From: Neotamlana sedimentorum
GTDB lineage: Bacteria; Bacteroidota; Bacteroidia; Flavobacteriales; Flavobacteriaceae
Length of the DNA stretch: 32,496 bases
NCBI RefSeq assembly: GCF_000943565.1
Contig: NZ_JTDW01000023.1
Coordinates: 1-32,496, forward strand
Direction of reading: 5' to 3'
Position numbers and translations under genes: made by a program. The notes below the pieces were generated by a model. The model had not been told where the DNA came from. It did no database searches and saw only the letters and a program-made list of their open reading frames with translations. Below, piece by piece: positions 1-10,266 of the stretch (the stretch's first letter is position 1; every line of letters begins with the position of its first letter).

Positions 1-1
1 A

Positions 2-94
2 AGGTACGTACAAAAAAATATAGCGGAAAACCCGACCGTGACAACCTTTTTTGGCGCGGGAATGCCTTATTTATTCTTTTTAGATGTTACATAA
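2..94 (+). CDS. C-terminal end of an unidentified protein (partial)
   Basis: An open frame enters from the left edge and stops with TAA at 92-94, giving about 30 residues that end in FFGAGMPYLFFLDVT. The residue mix looks like a real C-terminus, but I do not recognise the family. Its stop overlaps the 3' end of the convergent porin gene by 8 bases, a common arrangement in this compact genome. Another frame is also open to about position 142, so the choice rests on protein-like composition and the tidy convergent overlap. Confidence 0.4.
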   Translation, partial: RYVQKNIAENPTVTTFFGAGMPYLFFLDVT

Positions 95-2054
95 AGAAAT
101 TCCAAACTACACCAAAGCGAATTATAAAATCGCGATATGGATAATTTGGTGCCGAATAATAATTATAACCTGTAAAGGAGGAATTGAAATGTTCGGTTTT
201 AAAGAATATACGGGCTTGACGAATTTTGGCGTTTAAAAAGAAATCGACTAATGGGAAATCGCCATATTGCGTTTCGTTTTGCACATAAAATTCTGCCAGT
301 AATGGATTATAGGCATTTAAATAGTACTTGGTAAAGTAATTTACTGTTAGCCCTGTTTGAAGGTATAATGCCTTTTTAAATAAGTGGCTTGAAAAATATA
401 GTGTGTTTCGTGTGTTTAGCTCGGGCACATTTAAACTGTTATTAGTATCCTGTACGTTTTGGTACATGATGGTATTGTTTAATGAAAACTTACCCACGGT
501 TATTTCGTTTTCTAGTTTGGCTCGCAAATAGGTTATGGTTGCACTATTTTGAAATGGACTGACTTGTTGTGAGGTTTCGTCCTTTTTAAAATATACGTAA
601 TTGGTTATTGTGGAATAATCGACCGTTAGGTTTGCTAACTTTTTATATTTTGCGTTAAATGACAATTGCTGGGTTTGAATATTACTAAAATTATTTTGCC
701 AATTGTAATTTATATAATCGCTTTGGTGCAGCAAAGTATTATAATTTGGCACTTGAGAACTATGATTTAACGAAGCGCTAGCCGATATGTCGCTTTTTAT
801 TTTAAATGAGGCTTGTGCTTTTATAAAATTACCATCGAAATCGCCTGCAAAATTTACTCCTGCTTCTCCGTTTAAATTAAATCCTTTGTATTGTTTGTTA
901 TATTTTGCTCCTGCTGCGTATATATTTCCTTTTAAGCGATTGGTAATTGTGGTACCATTTAACACTATTAATTTATTGTAACCGTAATTGTAGTTATTAT
1001 GACTTACATTAAATTGTACATCGCCTAATAGGTTATTACTATAATTTAATTGGAGTTGATTGTAAAAATTCTCGAGTGTTGCACGTTCTTGTACCCTGGA
1101 GACAAAGGATTCGCCAAAGTAATCGGTATCGGCACTGGTTTGATCGAATTGGTAAAACTTATCTTCGAAAGACATTATATGAGCAAAACTTAGTTTGTTT
1201 TGCGCTAGCGAATCGGCTTTATTGATGAGTTTATAATCGTGTTCTAGATGAAAACGTTTTCCTTTTAGAAAACTTTCGGCATTTTCAAAATTAACTTCGA
1301 AGATGGAGCGATCGAGAAATTCTGGATCTCCATTTTCGAATTCGTCTATATTATCGTCTATAATACCACCGTTTTCTTGATTTAAGAAATCTTGCATGGT
1401 TATGTGCCCACGCAAATTATATTTTTTGTTTTTAGTTTGGTAGTTTGTTGTGAATGTAAAATTTCCTGTACTGGCTAAAATATTTTGATATTTACCTAAG
1501 GAACGAAGTCCTTTATACTCGACCGAAAAGTTTAATTGTGGCGAGGTATTTATTGTAAAAAAAGAATCGGCTAACTGACCTTGTTCGAATGCAGTTTTAA
1601 AAAACAACTCGGTTAACGGAGTAGGCACCCTAAAATAATTAACATCACTAATTTGAGTATAGTTAAAGTGTTTTGCTCTAGCTCCAAAATCTGGCATTAA
1701 ACTGGTGTTTTCAAAATTGTAGGTTAAACTGTTGTAAGTTTGCCCAAGATTAGAAAAACGTAATAGCCCGAAATTATCTTTTCGTAGATAATTAAATTTA
1801 TATTCTTTTTGAATGGTTAATGAGGTATCGACATAGGTAGTATCTCGGTTTTGAGAGATAATTAGATAGTCTTTTATATTCGCTTTTAGCTCTTTATCCT
1901 TTTTATTTTCTTTTTTGTTTGCATCTACATTTAAAGAATCTTGATGTTGATTCTGGCCGTTCTTACTTTTTATAGACATTATTTTCTCGTTTTGTTGTGC
2001 ATTTAAAGCACTTAAAACATATAAAAACAATAAAGTAGTTACTAATTTATTCAT
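87..2054 (-). CDS. Putative outer-membrane porin (Bacteroidota putative porin family)
   Basis: This is a beta-barrel outer-membrane protein of about 655 residues. The start is placed at the internal Met that opens MNKLVTTLLFLYVLSALNAQ, a typical signal peptide; the longer open frame adds 14 residues that fit no signal peptide. After a Lys/Asn-rich linker the protein shows alternating hydrophobic and polar short strands rich in Tyr, Asn and Phe, and ends with an aromatic-rich final strand (RFGVVWNFFM), as barrels do. Length and style match the Bacteroidota 'putative porin' family; the substrate is unknown. It is separated from the upstream uptake operon by a strong terminator, so it is probably transcribed separately. 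Confidence 0.75.
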   Translation of the reverse strand: MNKLVTTLLFLYVLSALNAQQNEKIMSIKSKNGQNQHQDSLNVDANKKENKKDKELKANIKDYLIISQNRDTTYVDTSLTIQKEYKFNYLRKDNFGLLRFSNLGQTYNSLTYNFENTSLMPDFGARAKHFNYTQISDVNYFRVPTPLTELFFKTAFEQGQLADSFFTINTSPQLNFSVEYKGLRSLGKYQNILASTGNFTFTTNYQTKNKKYNLRGHITMQDFLNQENGGIIDDNIDEFENGDPEFLDRSIFEVNFENAESFLKGKRFHLEHDYKLINKADSLAQNKLSFAHIMSFEDKFYQFDQTSADTDYFGESFVSRVQERATLENFYNQLQLNYSNNLLGDVQFNVSHNNYNYGYNKLIVLNGTTITNRLKGNIYAAGAKYNKQYKGFNLNGEAGVNFAGDFDGNFIKAQASFKIKSDISASASLNHSSQVPNYNTLLHQSDYINYNWQNNFSNIQTQQLSFNAKYKKLANLTVDYSTITNYVYFKKDETSQQVSPFQNSATITYLRAKLENEITVGKFSLNNTIMYQNVQDTNNSLNVPELNTRNTLYFSSHLFKKALYLQTGLTVNYFTKYYLNAYNPLLAEFYVQNETQYGDFPLVDFFLNAKIRQARIFFKTEHFNSSFTGYNYYSAPNYPYRDFIIRFGVVWNFFM

Positions 2055-2157
2055 AGTTCCAAATTTCCAGAGGCAAAAGTAAATATTTGAACGCAAAGTG
2101 TACGTAAATATTTTAATTATTGAGCTCGATAAAAAAATATTATGTTTTGTACGAATA

Positions 2158-2195
2158 AAAAAAGCCTTAACACAAGCTTGTGTTAAGGCTTTTTT
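2158..2195 (-). terminator. Perfect-palindrome intrinsic terminator
   Basis: A perfect 38-base palindrome has 19-base arms centred on AAGCTT (between 2176 and 2177), with an A-run on one end and a T-run on the other. It can act in both directions. It lies 34 bases after the stop of the minus-strand lipoprotein gene that ends the SusC/SusD operon and before the porin start, so its likely job is to end that operon. Confidence 0.9.
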
Positions 2196-2228
2196 GTTTG
2201 TGCTTTATTAGCACACTAAGCTAGTTTT

Positions 2229-3611
2229 TTAAAAGAATAAACCATAAACTCTTAATGACGGATCTTCTAAACTTGCAAAGGTAGCTGCTAAATTTATATA
2301 GCTAAATGTATCACTTTGAAATGAACCTTCAAGTTCTCCAACCATGCCTTCTGAGCTGTCGAAAAAGTTAATAATATCTTGAGCTAAAAATTGTAAATCG
2401 AAACTATCTTGATTTGCTGCTCCTTGGAAGCTCATAGTAAAGGTTCTGTCGTCGTTAATTGTTGCTCCAGAGAAACAATAATTTAAAGATGGTAAACCAT
2501 TAATTCTAACACTTAAAAATCCTTCGCAGACATTACCATTATCATCGAAATCGAAATAGAAAATATAATCGAAGAAAGAAAGACCAAATTGTGCTAAAAA
2601 GGCATCTAAGCTTTCAATAATATTATCGTGTCCAGCAGAAGTAAGCGGATTTGCTCCTAAACCTGGTCGGTACAAGAAAATTGGTAAACCGCCATCGATT
2701 TGGGCCATTTCGTTAATGTCGTTAGAGATATATGCTGGCCAATCTGAAAATAAAATAGTAGCTGTTGTACCATTTACTGTAGAGATAAAGCTATTTGAAT
2801 CTTCATCATAAATAAATTCTGTATAAGATTCGCCTTCGTATTCGATTGCAGGGTTTACATTAAGACCTGTATCTGTAAATATAACACCAAAGCTAAGTTC
2901 TTCTAAATCACCAGAATCTAATGTTAAGGTTGGCGTTGCAAAAAGTCTTAATGTATCGTAATTAAGATTAAAATCAACAGTACCATTAGCATTATCCATT
3001 CTTAGTACTTGAAAAACAGAAGATGTTACTTCCGGCAAGATATTATTCTTTTGCTCTATTGAAGCTTCAACCATTTCGATACTTTCGGTTTCGAAATCTG
3101 TAAAACCTGTTGGTTCAAGAACGAAAGATGATGTATCTCTGTTTCGCACATCTTTAAATTCAAGTTCTCCATCTTCGTTTGAAAAAAGCTGGAATACCGA
3201 TGTTCCTTTAAAACCTGTACCAATTAAACCGCCTAATAAAGGGTCGCTTACTTTTTGAATATGGTTTCTTGTAGTAAACACAAGCTCTGTAGTAGTACCA
3301 ACTCTTACTTCGTAAGATGAAGATGCAATTTCGATTTCGTCATCGAAATCTGAAGTCATATCTACAGTTCCGTCGGTATTAAACCTCATAAAAAAGGTAA
3401 CCCCACCAAATTCATCGTTTTTCGTAAAGTAACTCGCTTTAAAACCTTGAGTATTCGACGTTAATATATTTAATAACTCCTCGTTTGCTTGGGATAATCT
3501 GTTTGCAGGAGCCTCGTCGAAAACCTCATTAGAATCGTCACTATTACATGCCACCAAAAGAATTGACATGATAAATAGCAATACATAATTATTTTTTAAA
3601 ATATTTTTCAT
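2229..3611 (-). CDS. DUF4302-like surface lipoprotein of the SusC/SusD locus
   Basis: This 460-residue lipoprotein has an N-terminal hydrophobic segment and a lipobox ending in LLVAC (Cys22), followed by an acidic Asp/Asn/Ser stretch typical of surface-exposed Bacteroidota lipoproteins. The segment that begins NEELLNILTSNTQGFKASYF and continues with GGVTFFMRFNTDGTVDMTSDFDDE resembles DUF4302 proteins, which commonly sit beside SusC, SusD and a zinc metallohydrolase lipoprotein. It is the last gene of the operon, 10 bases after the metallohydrolase. A binding or accessory role on the cell surface is inferred from this context only. The domain call comes from memory of the family, not from a search. 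Confidence 0.6.
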   Translation of the reverse strand: MKNILKNNYVLLFIMSILLVACNSDDSNEVFDEAPANRLSQANEELLNILTSNTQGFKASYFTKNDEFGGVTFFMRFNTDGTVDMTSDFDDEIEIASSSYEVRVGTTTELVFTTRNHIQKVSDPLLGGLIGTGFKGTSVFQLFSNEDGELEFKDVRNRDTSSFVLEPTGFTDFETESIEMVEASIEQKNNILPEVTSSVFQVLRMDNANGTVDFNLNYDTLRLFATPTLTLDSGDLEELSFGVIFTDTGLNVNPAIEYEGESYTEFIYDEDSNSFISTVNGTTATILFSDWPAYISNDINEMAQIDGGLPIFLYRPGLGANPLTSAGHDNIIESLDAFLAQFGLSFFDYIFYFDFDDNGNVCEGFLSVRINGLPSLNYCFSGATINDDRTFTMSFQGAANQDSFDLQFLAQDIINFFDSSEGMVGELEGSFQSDTFSYINLAATFASLEDPSLRVYGLFF

Positions 3612-3621
3612 AGTATTTTTT

Positions 3622-4473
3622 TTAGTTTACAAGTTCTTGAATTGCAGCATATGTTAACTCTTGTAGCTCGTATATATCAATATCGAAATGTGTAAGATAA
3701 TATTCTGCAACCATTGATTCCTTTAAACGAATTTGAGCCTTTGCCTCTTCATCTTGAATACTTTCAACAATAGCGTCGAACTCGTCTTTTGAATGTGTTA
3801 ACATTTCTGAAACCATTTCGACAAAATCTTCACCTTCACTACTAGAACCATATGCCGTAATATATCCTAATTCACGAGCAAAAGCATCACTTCTATTAAA
3901 CCATTGAGCGGTGTAATTTTCAGGGTTAATTTGTCCGTATGCAGGATCTAAAGGTACATTTTGATTTAAAATATGCCCATACTCGTGGTGTACCGTTTTT
4001 AATGGTTGAATGATACTGTTAATATCTGTAAAATCTAAATAATCAACATTAAATAGCGTAATTCTTGTACCAGCTTCGGCAACCCCTAGCGTAATGGTTG
4101 GACTATTAGGATTAAAGTTAAAACTACCAGCAAATACAAATTGGCGCGGTGCAATTTCTTTAATAAAATTTTCTCCTCCTAAAATTGTATAAGGTTCGAT
4201 CCATGCTTTTTGTAAAGCAATGGCAGCCGGTTTTACGCTGGCTTCGTATGGTGGATGTAAATATCTGCTGATATCGGTATTGTTAATATTCCACTTATAT
4301 AAAATTTCAATATTATATGGAGAAACAAAATTTTCTCTTAACCATACATCTGTTTCATTTAAAATAGGTGTAGACGTATCAATTTGCGTGGTTGTAACAC
4401 TGTCTTCATTTTCACAAGAAACAAAGATCAATATTGTAAAAACCAAAACCGTATATATTATATTTTTTTTCAT
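3622..4473 (-). CDS. Substrate import-associated zinc metallohydrolase lipoprotein
   Basis: This 283-residue lipoprotein carries a signal peptide ending in the lipobox FVSC (Cys20). It has a gluzincin-type zinc motif HEYGH (residues 163-167); a likely third ligand is a Glu in the downstream segment EDFVEMVSEM (about 215-224). Proteins of this type are regularly encoded next to SusC and SusD and are named for that association. The expected location is the outer-membrane surface, where it would trim a substrate, perhaps a peptide, before import. It lies between susD and the DUF4302-like gene with short gaps, consistent with one transcript. Confidence 0.8.
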   Translation of the reverse strand: MKKNIIYTVLVFTILIFVSCENEDSVTTTQIDTSTPILNETDVWLRENFVSPYNIEILYKWNINNTDISRYLHPPYEASVKPAAIALQKAWIEPYTILGGENFIKEIAPRQFVFAGSFNFNPNSPTITLGVAEAGTRITLFNVDYLDFTDINSIIQPLKTVHHEYGHILNQNVPLDPAYGQINPENYTAQWFNRSDAFARELGYITAYGSSSEGEDFVEMVSEMLTHSKDEFDAIVESIQDEEAKAQIRLKESMVAEYYLTHFDIDIYELQELTYAAIQELVN

Positions 4474-4497
4474 TTTTATTTGATTTATGGTTAAAAT

Positions 4498-6009
4498 TTA
4501 TCTTGGGTTTTCTTCAATTCCGAACGACTGAGCCGATTCTGGAATTTGAATTGCACGCCTGTTATCTCCTTTAGGTAAAACAAATTCGTTACCTAAATAA
4601 TCGTAATGCGTTATCTCAACATCGTGACGTTTTAAGTCGAACCAACGTAAACCATCGTTATAAAACACCGTACGTTTAATATCTAAAACAGCAGCTACAT
4701 AAGGCAGTGCTTCGGTAGAAATACCATAATATGGTGTATAAACATCGGCAGCTAAATCTTGGTATTCTGTTTCAATATCTGAAGTTGTAAGTTCGTCTGA
4801 ACTAGTATAACCAGTTGTTTTAACAGAAAGTGATAAGTTGATATCTGCCGTAGCATCTTCATACTGACCTAACATAGCGTAAGCTTCTGCTCTATTTAAC
4901 AAAGCTTCATCTGTAGATAATAATACATACGTTACAAACGCAGATCCTGTATTTGCTGCTTGATTTGTTACTTTAAAGTATTCTTGAAATTTTGGTATGT
5001 TATAATACAAATCTGAAGAACCATAAACCCCAAAAGACCAAGACTTTCCTGTAATATTTCCATCGAAAAACACAGCACTAGCAACGCTATTATTCATTTG
5101 GTATCTGGCATTATAATGGTATCTTGAATAAGTTGACGGTGCAGACACTAGTAATAAGTTTGCGGGCTCTAAACTAGATGATGTATATAATGCGGTTTGT
5201 TCTGCATAGGTTGCAGGCGCATAAGCATTACTCCAGTCTCGTATTTCACCAACACCAGATCCGCCACCTAAAGCTATTGTACTATGGTCTATTACCTCTT
5301 GCCATTCTCCAATATTTAAATAAAATCTAGAAGCAAAAGCATTTGCTGCCTTTCTGGTAAAATGGAAACCAGGTATTTCGTAGTTATCTTCAACTAACGG
5401 TAAACCTTCTTCTAAATCTTTTTGAATATTTTCGTAAACATAAGCTAAGGTTCCTCTTTCGTATTCTCCTAAAAGCACTGTTTCTGGCTCTAACACATAA
5501 GGTATACCTAAATTTGATGCTGCAGTTGCAGGGTCGTAAGCTTTACAAAATATGCTTGCCAACATAAAATGTGCATAAGCTCTACACAATAAAGCTTCTC
5601 CTTTTAAATAATCTAAATCGGTTCCACCACCAAGTTCTTCAACAGAAACTAAAGCTTGGTTTGCTTGTGCGATAGCTTTATATGCAGCATTCCAATAATT
5701 AGTGGGAGTATCTGAATCTGTAGTATTTATATCTTCCCAAAAATACATACGTTCGTTTAAGGTTCTAAAAGAATCACTACCACCAGTGGCGTTAGGTCCT
5801 TTATCTCCGGCATTATCAGAGAAGGGCTCTGAAAATGTTACGTATGCCGCTTCGGGGTATGCTCCTACCAATAGCTCTGCTACTTTATCTGGAGAATCGA
5901 TTGTGGTTCTATTATCGGGATTTTCATCTAGAATATCGTTACATGAAATAGAAACGAAAGCTATTGCACACAATAATAAAACTCTGTTTTTTATATTTTT
6001 CATAGTCAT
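4498..6009 (-). CDS. SusD/RagB family nutrient-binding lipoprotein
   Basis: This roughly 500-residue lipoprotein has a lipobox ending in SISC (Cys23), followed by NDILDENPDNRTTIDSPDKVAELLVGAY, the classic SusD N-terminus. Later features include the TPR-like segment with KGEALLCRAYAHFMLASIF and the C-terminal VLDIKRTVFYNDGLRWFDLKRHD typical of the family. It caps the SusC barrel and captures substrate. It starts 4 bases after the susC stop, so the two are co-transcribed. Two ATG codons are close together (6009 and 6003); the second gives the more usual MKNIKNR start, but nothing in the sequence decides between them. Confidence 0.93.
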   Translation of the reverse strand: MTMKNIKNRVLLLCAIAFVSISCNDILDENPDNRTTIDSPDKVAELLVGAYPEAAYVTFSEPFSDNAGDKGPNATGGSDSFRTLNERMYFWEDINTTDSDTPTNYWNAAYKAIAQANQALVSVEELGGGTDLDYLKGEALLCRAYAHFMLASIFCKAYDPATAASNLGIPYVLEPETVLLGEYERGTLAYVYENIQKDLEEGLPLVEDNYEIPGFHFTRKAANAFASRFYLNIGEWQEVIDHSTIALGGGSGVGEIRDWSNAYAPATYAEQTALYTSSSLEPANLLLVSAPSTYSRYHYNARYQMNNSVASAVFFDGNITGKSWSFGVYGSSDLYYNIPKFQEYFKVTNQAANTGSAFVTYVLLSTDEALLNRAEAYAMLGQYEDATADINLSLSVKTTGYTSSDELTTSDIETEYQDLAADVYTPYYGISTEALPYVAAVLDIKRTVFYNDGLRWFDLKRHDVEITHYDYLGNEFVLPKGDNRRAIQIPESAQSFGIEENPR

Positions 6010-6013
6010 TTAA

Positions 6014-9000
6014 TTAAAATCCAATATTAAGAGAGAATGTGTATAATTTAGAAATTGGGTAAGCAACACCACCAGATCTAAAGAATTCTGGATCTTGACC
6101 TCCAAGTTTGGAATCGGAATAAATTAAGAATGGATTTGTGCTTTGTAAGCTAAATCTAAACGAACTTAATCCTAATTGTTTTATTGTTTGAGAATCTAAG
6201 CTGTAACCTAACGTTATGTTTTTCATTCTTACAAAACCACCATCGGCAGTTCTTTCGGTAGAATAGTTATAAGCGTTATAAGCACGTTCTAAATTATTAG
6301 AACCATAAGATTGTAATAAACTTTGTGACGCTAAAACAGGAACATTCGTTACGTTTTCATCGCCAGGAACTAACCAACGGTTAACAAATTCTCTTGGGAA
6401 AACATCTAAATCGGTGTAAGCCGACTTATATGCTGGAGTTAATCTAATTTTATTACCAGCAGAGAAAGATACGAAGAAGCTAAAATCCCAGTTTTTATAT
6501 TTAAAGTTATTTGATAAACCACCAGTTAAATTTGGTTCTGTTGGTCCTTCGTACACTAAATAATCAAGTACATCTTCTGTATCTTGGAAATCGATTAAAT
6601 CGTAAGGATTCTCTGGATCGTAATCCTCATCGTCTGTTAAGAATTGAGGTAAACCCCATTCGTTTAATCCTTGGAAATCGAAAGAGAATAATGCGCCCTT
6701 AGCGTAACCTATAGCATTACCGTTACCTTGACCAGTAACTAAATCGAATACATTAGGTTCTTGTTTAAGCGACGTAACTTCTTGATTAAAATGAGAAATA
6801 TTGAAACCTGTTTTCCATCTAAAGTTTTCTTTATCGATGTTAACAGTATTTAACTGAAACTCGACACCATTGGTTTTCATTTCAGAGTTGTTTCCAAGTT
6901 TTAATGACTCACCACCAATACCAGTTGTTCTAATTAAATCAATTAAATCAATACCTTGTCTAAAATAAGTATCAAAATTCATCATGATTCGGTTGTTAAA
7001 GAAACCAATATCTAAACCAAGGTTTAACTCTAAAGTTTTTTCCCAAGTTAACTCGGTATTTTGTAAATCTTCAATATTGATGTAGTTTTCCCTATCGTTA
7101 GAATTAAATCTATCGGTAACTTCATTTCTAAAAACCGCTAAGTTGTTAGTTGCATTATCTGCTAATAAAGCTACAAGACCATAACTTGGTCGGAAAGCCA
7201 TACTAGAAATTACATTTGAGTTTCTAATAAAATCTTCTTTATCTACATTCCATTTACCACCAATAGTATATGTTGGTAACCATCTAGAATCTGAAGATTT
7301 ACCTGCACGGTTAGACCCTTCAAGGTTTCCAGTTACGTTAAGCACGTACTTTTTGTTGTAATCGTAAGTTATGTTTGAGAAGAAAGACACTTCACGTTGT
7401 CTTGTTTCTTGAGAAGAGAAATAATCTCTACCTTCTAAAATTGCTTTTTTAAGGATTCCAGGATCTGTAAATACAGTTCCACCTCTATCAAATTGATAAC
7501 CATAGCCTGTGTTAGAACTACTTGTTCTATCGGTATAGCGATATTCTTGACCACCATAAATTCTTAAACCATGAGTATCGTTAAATCTCGTAGTATAATC
7601 TAACGTGTTTCTAAAAGTATAAGTTACTAACGTGTTTTTAGTTGTTGTTAAAATACCACCAACTGGAAGCACAACGTATGGTCTTGAGTTTGGCTCATCT
7701 GGATCGGTAAATAAAAATGTATTAGCATCTTGTACAATTGTAGTTTCGTCTGCTCTATAAGCTCCAGCTACGTTAGAGTTTTCTGTAGCACCCTGTTCTC
7801 CATTTGAAGTTACATAACGTGCAGAACCTAAGAAATTATAATTTAACTTATCGTTAATTTTATATTCTGATTGCATTTGAAATTTAATATCAGAAACGTT
7901 TAACTCTAATGAGTTGTTATTGATTTCGTTTATAATATTAAAAGGCGCCCAGTTGTATCTAGAATATTCTAAATCGCCATTATCATCGTAAGCTCTTAAA
8001 GCTCTACTGGTGTTTAAGGCATAACTAAATGGGTTAATATCGAAATCTCTGGTAAATGAACCACCAACAACATCTTCTTGTCTTTCGAATGTTCCAGGTG
8101 CTTGTTGATTTCTAATAGAACCTTGTATTTGTGTTGTTAACTTTAACTTATCATCAAAAAGGTAATATGTATTTCTTAAGTTACCAGTAATTCTTCGAAC
8201 ACGGTCGGCGATTGTCCATCCGCTATCTGTATAATAACCCAAAGAAGCATACGATGTAGACGTTTCGCTACCACTAGAGAAACTTAGAGTATGTGTTTGG
8301 GTTGGCGCCGTTCTAAACAAGGTTTTAAACCAATCGGTATTAGCTAGCTCGTATTTTTGTAAAAATGCTGCTCTAGCTTCCGGTGTGTTTTCTAAATCGT
8401 ATTGTCCAGTATCGGCATTATAGTTATCTATAGCTCTATACATTATATTATATATACCACCGTATCTTCCTTGAAAGGCAGATGGCATACTTAAAAACCC
8501 TTTAGATTCCATTTCACGATAAACAGAAACAGTTTCTTGCGAGTTTAATAAATCGTAATTAGCATAATTAGGACGCGCTCTTACTGCATATTCGGCAGCA
8601 TAGTTAAATGTAGGTTTTTGGTTTTTCTTACCTGTTTTTGTTGTAATAACAACCACACCATTTAATGCTCTTGCTCCATAAAGTGCAGAAGCCGAAGCAT
8701 CTCTTAATATTTCAAAGCTTTCAATATCGGCTGCATTTAAACCTGCAACAGCCGAACTAAGTAAGGTGTTTGGATCTCCCGAAACTAAATCGGCAACCGA
8801 AAGGTTAACAATTTCTTCTTGAATAACACCATCGATAATCCAAATAGGCTTAGTATCACCTAAAATAGATGAAGAACCACGAATCGTAATTCTAGGCGCA
8901 GCACCAAAAGTACCAGTAACATTTTGTACACTTACACCTGCAGCTCTACCTTCTAGTGCTCGAGAAATATCGGCCACACCATCTAGTTTAACATCTGCCG

Positions 9001-9379
9001 CTTTAATTGTTTGAGAAGCTCCTGTAAAAAGTTCACGCTGTACGTTTTGATAACCAGTAATTACAACGGCATCTAAACTTTCTACATCTTCTTTCATAGT
9101 TACGTTAATCGTTGAACTATCGGCAACGGTAACAAGTTGGGTTTGCATACCAACATAACTAAATTTTAAAACATCTCCTACTTTCGCTGAGATGAGATAC
9201 TCGCCATCAAAATTTGATGTTACTCCTTTACTTGTTCCTTCAACAATAATGGTTACACCCGGAAGCGGCATACCACTTGCATCAAGAACAGAACCAATTA
9301 TTTGTTTTTCTTGAGCAAAGGAAAATTGCACTGCCAAAACCATAAATAGCATGACAAAGCCTTTCAGTTTTAATTTCAT
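6014..9379 (-). CDS. SusC/RagA family TonB-linked outer-membrane transporter
   Basis: This 1121-residue TonB-dependent transporter has a signal peptide cleaved near SFA-Q (residue 22). A carboxypeptidase-regulatory-like domain follows at about 25-98 (IIGSVLDASGMPLPGVTIIV, then a GVTSNFDGEY segment). The plug domain spans about 110-250 and includes the SusC-type motif ILRDASASALYGARALNGVV. The rest is a beta-barrel ending in FSLNIGF. It forms the outer-membrane channel of the import complex with the downstream SusD protein and uses TonB/ExbBD energy. No sigma/anti-sigma pair or two-component regulator lies nearby, and no convincing promoter could be placed in the 254 bases before rnhB. The substrate cannot be told from sequence. 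Confidence 0.95.
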   Translation of the reverse strand: MKLKLKGFVMLFMVLAVQFSFAQEKQIIGSVLDASGMPLPGVTIIVEGTSKGVTSNFDGEYLISAKVGDVLKFSYVGMQTQLVTVADSSTINVTMKEDVESLDAVVITGYQNVQRELFTGASQTIKAADVKLDGVADISRALEGRAAGVSVQNVTGTFGAAPRITIRGSSSILGDTKPIWIIDGVIQEEIVNLSVADLVSGDPNTLLSSAVAGLNAADIESFEILRDASASALYGARALNGVVVITTKTGKKNQKPTFNYAAEYAVRARPNYANYDLLNSQETVSVYREMESKGFLSMPSAFQGRYGGIYNIMYRAIDNYNADTGQYDLENTPEARAAFLQKYELANTDWFKTLFRTAPTQTHTLSFSSGSETSTSYASLGYYTDSGWTIADRVRRITGNLRNTYYLFDDKLKLTTQIQGSIRNQQAPGTFERQEDVVGGSFTRDFDINPFSYALNTSRALRAYDDNGDLEYSRYNWAPFNIINEINNNSLELNVSDIKFQMQSEYKINDKLNYNFLGSARYVTSNGEQGATENSNVAGAYRADETTIVQDANTFLFTDPDEPNSRPYVVLPVGGILTTTKNTLVTYTFRNTLDYTTRFNDTHGLRIYGGQEYRYTDRTSSSNTGYGYQFDRGGTVFTDPGILKKAILEGRDYFSSQETRQREVSFFSNITYDYNKKYVLNVTGNLEGSNRAGKSSDSRWLPTYTIGGKWNVDKEDFIRNSNVISSMAFRPSYGLVALLADNATNNLAVFRNEVTDRFNSNDRENYINIEDLQNTELTWEKTLELNLGLDIGFFNNRIMMNFDTYFRQGIDLIDLIRTTGIGGESLKLGNNSEMKTNGVEFQLNTVNIDKENFRWKTGFNISHFNQEVTSLKQEPNVFDLVTGQGNGNAIGYAKGALFSFDFQGLNEWGLPQFLTDDEDYDPENPYDLIDFQDTEDVLDYLVYEGPTEPNLTGGLSNNFKYKNWDFSFFVSFSAGNKIRLTPAYKSAYTDLDVFPREFVNRWLVPGDENVTNVPVLASQSLLQSYGSNNLERAYNAYNYSTERTADGGFVRMKNITLGYSLDSQTIKQLGLSSFRFSLQSTNPFLIYSDSKLGGQDPEFFRSGGVAYPISKLYTFSLNIGF

Positions 9380-9633
9380 AAATTATATATTTGAATTAGT
9401 CTTGCGACGAATTTCCTAATATTATCTTAATAAAGCAAAATTTTAACGTTAAACACTTTTAAAATTCAGTAAAAACGAAAGCTAAAAACAAATAAAACTC
9501 AACAAATTGTTAGATTCGCAAGAAATAAGGCTAAAAATGAAACCAAACGTTACGAATTTTTAGTAGAAGACCTTTTAGTTGTAAACTGCCAAATAGGCAA
9601 ACTTTAACTTTACTTTTTTTTTAAATTTAAACT

Positions 9634-10233
9634 ATGCTTTTATCTAAATTTTCGAATTACTTTTTAGAATGCGGCACCGACGAAGCTGGTCGAGGCTGTT
9701 TAGCAGGACCTGTAACCGCAGCGGCTGTAATTCTACCCAACGGTTTTAAAAATAAAATATTAACAGACTCGAAACAACTTAGCGAAAATAAACGCGATAT
9801 TTTAAGACCTATTATTGAGAATGAAGCTTTACATTTTGGCGTTTACCATATCTTTGAAGAAGAAATAGACCAAATAAATATACTTAACGCTTCTATTTTA
9901 GCCATGCATAAAGCTATTGAACAGCTAAAAAGGCAACCTGAATTTATAATTGTAGATGGTAATAGATTTAAACCTTTTAAAAAAATACCTCACGAAACCA
10001 TAATAAAAGGCGATGGTAAATTTTTAAGTATTGCAGCAGCTTCAGTTTTAGCAAAAACACATCGCGATTTATATATGAGTCGCATTCATGAAGAATTTCC
10101 TATGTACAATTGGAAAAAAAACAAAGGCTACCCTACTAAAGAACATCGAGAAGCCATTAAAAAATATGGTATTACAAAATATCATCGAAAATCTTTTAGA
10201 TTATTACCCGAACAATTAAAGTTAGATTTATAA
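9634..10233 (+). CDS. rnhB: Ribonuclease HII
   Basis: This 199-residue protein shows the RNase HII signature near its N-terminus: [14 protein letters not shown], which includes the first catalytic Asp-Glu pair. Further family features are DSKQLSE, the IVDGN segment and the [21 protein letters not shown] segment. It cuts the RNA strand at ribonucleotides embedded in DNA, in the cytoplasm. Length matches the family. It is divergent from susC and is followed after 33 bases by a lipoprotein gene that may share its transcript. Confidence 0.96.
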   Translation: MLLSKFSNYFLECGTDEAGRGCLAGPVTAAAVILPNGFKNKILTDSKQLSENKRDILRPIIENEALHFGVYHIFEEEIDQINILNASILAMHKAIEQLKRQPEFIIVDGNRFKPFKKIPHETIIKGDGKFLSIAAASVLAKTHRDLYMSRIHEEFPMYNWKKNKGYPTKEHREAIKKYGITKYHRKSFRLLPEQLKLDL

Positions 10234-10266
10234 GTTTTTATATTTGTAAAAATTCATTAATTTAAT

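Noticed and set aside
2055-2096. Longer N-terminus of the porin (MRSNIYFCLWKFGT)
   Set aside because: It would bury the signal peptide; the Met at 2054 gives a normal one.
9500-9520. AACAA-A-TTGTT palindrome upstream of susC and rnhB
   Set aside because: Arms of five AT-rich bases are expected by chance in this background.
9579-9612. TTG and TAACTTTA as an rnhB promoter
   Set aside because: The gap of 23 bases and one mismatch make it too weak to list.
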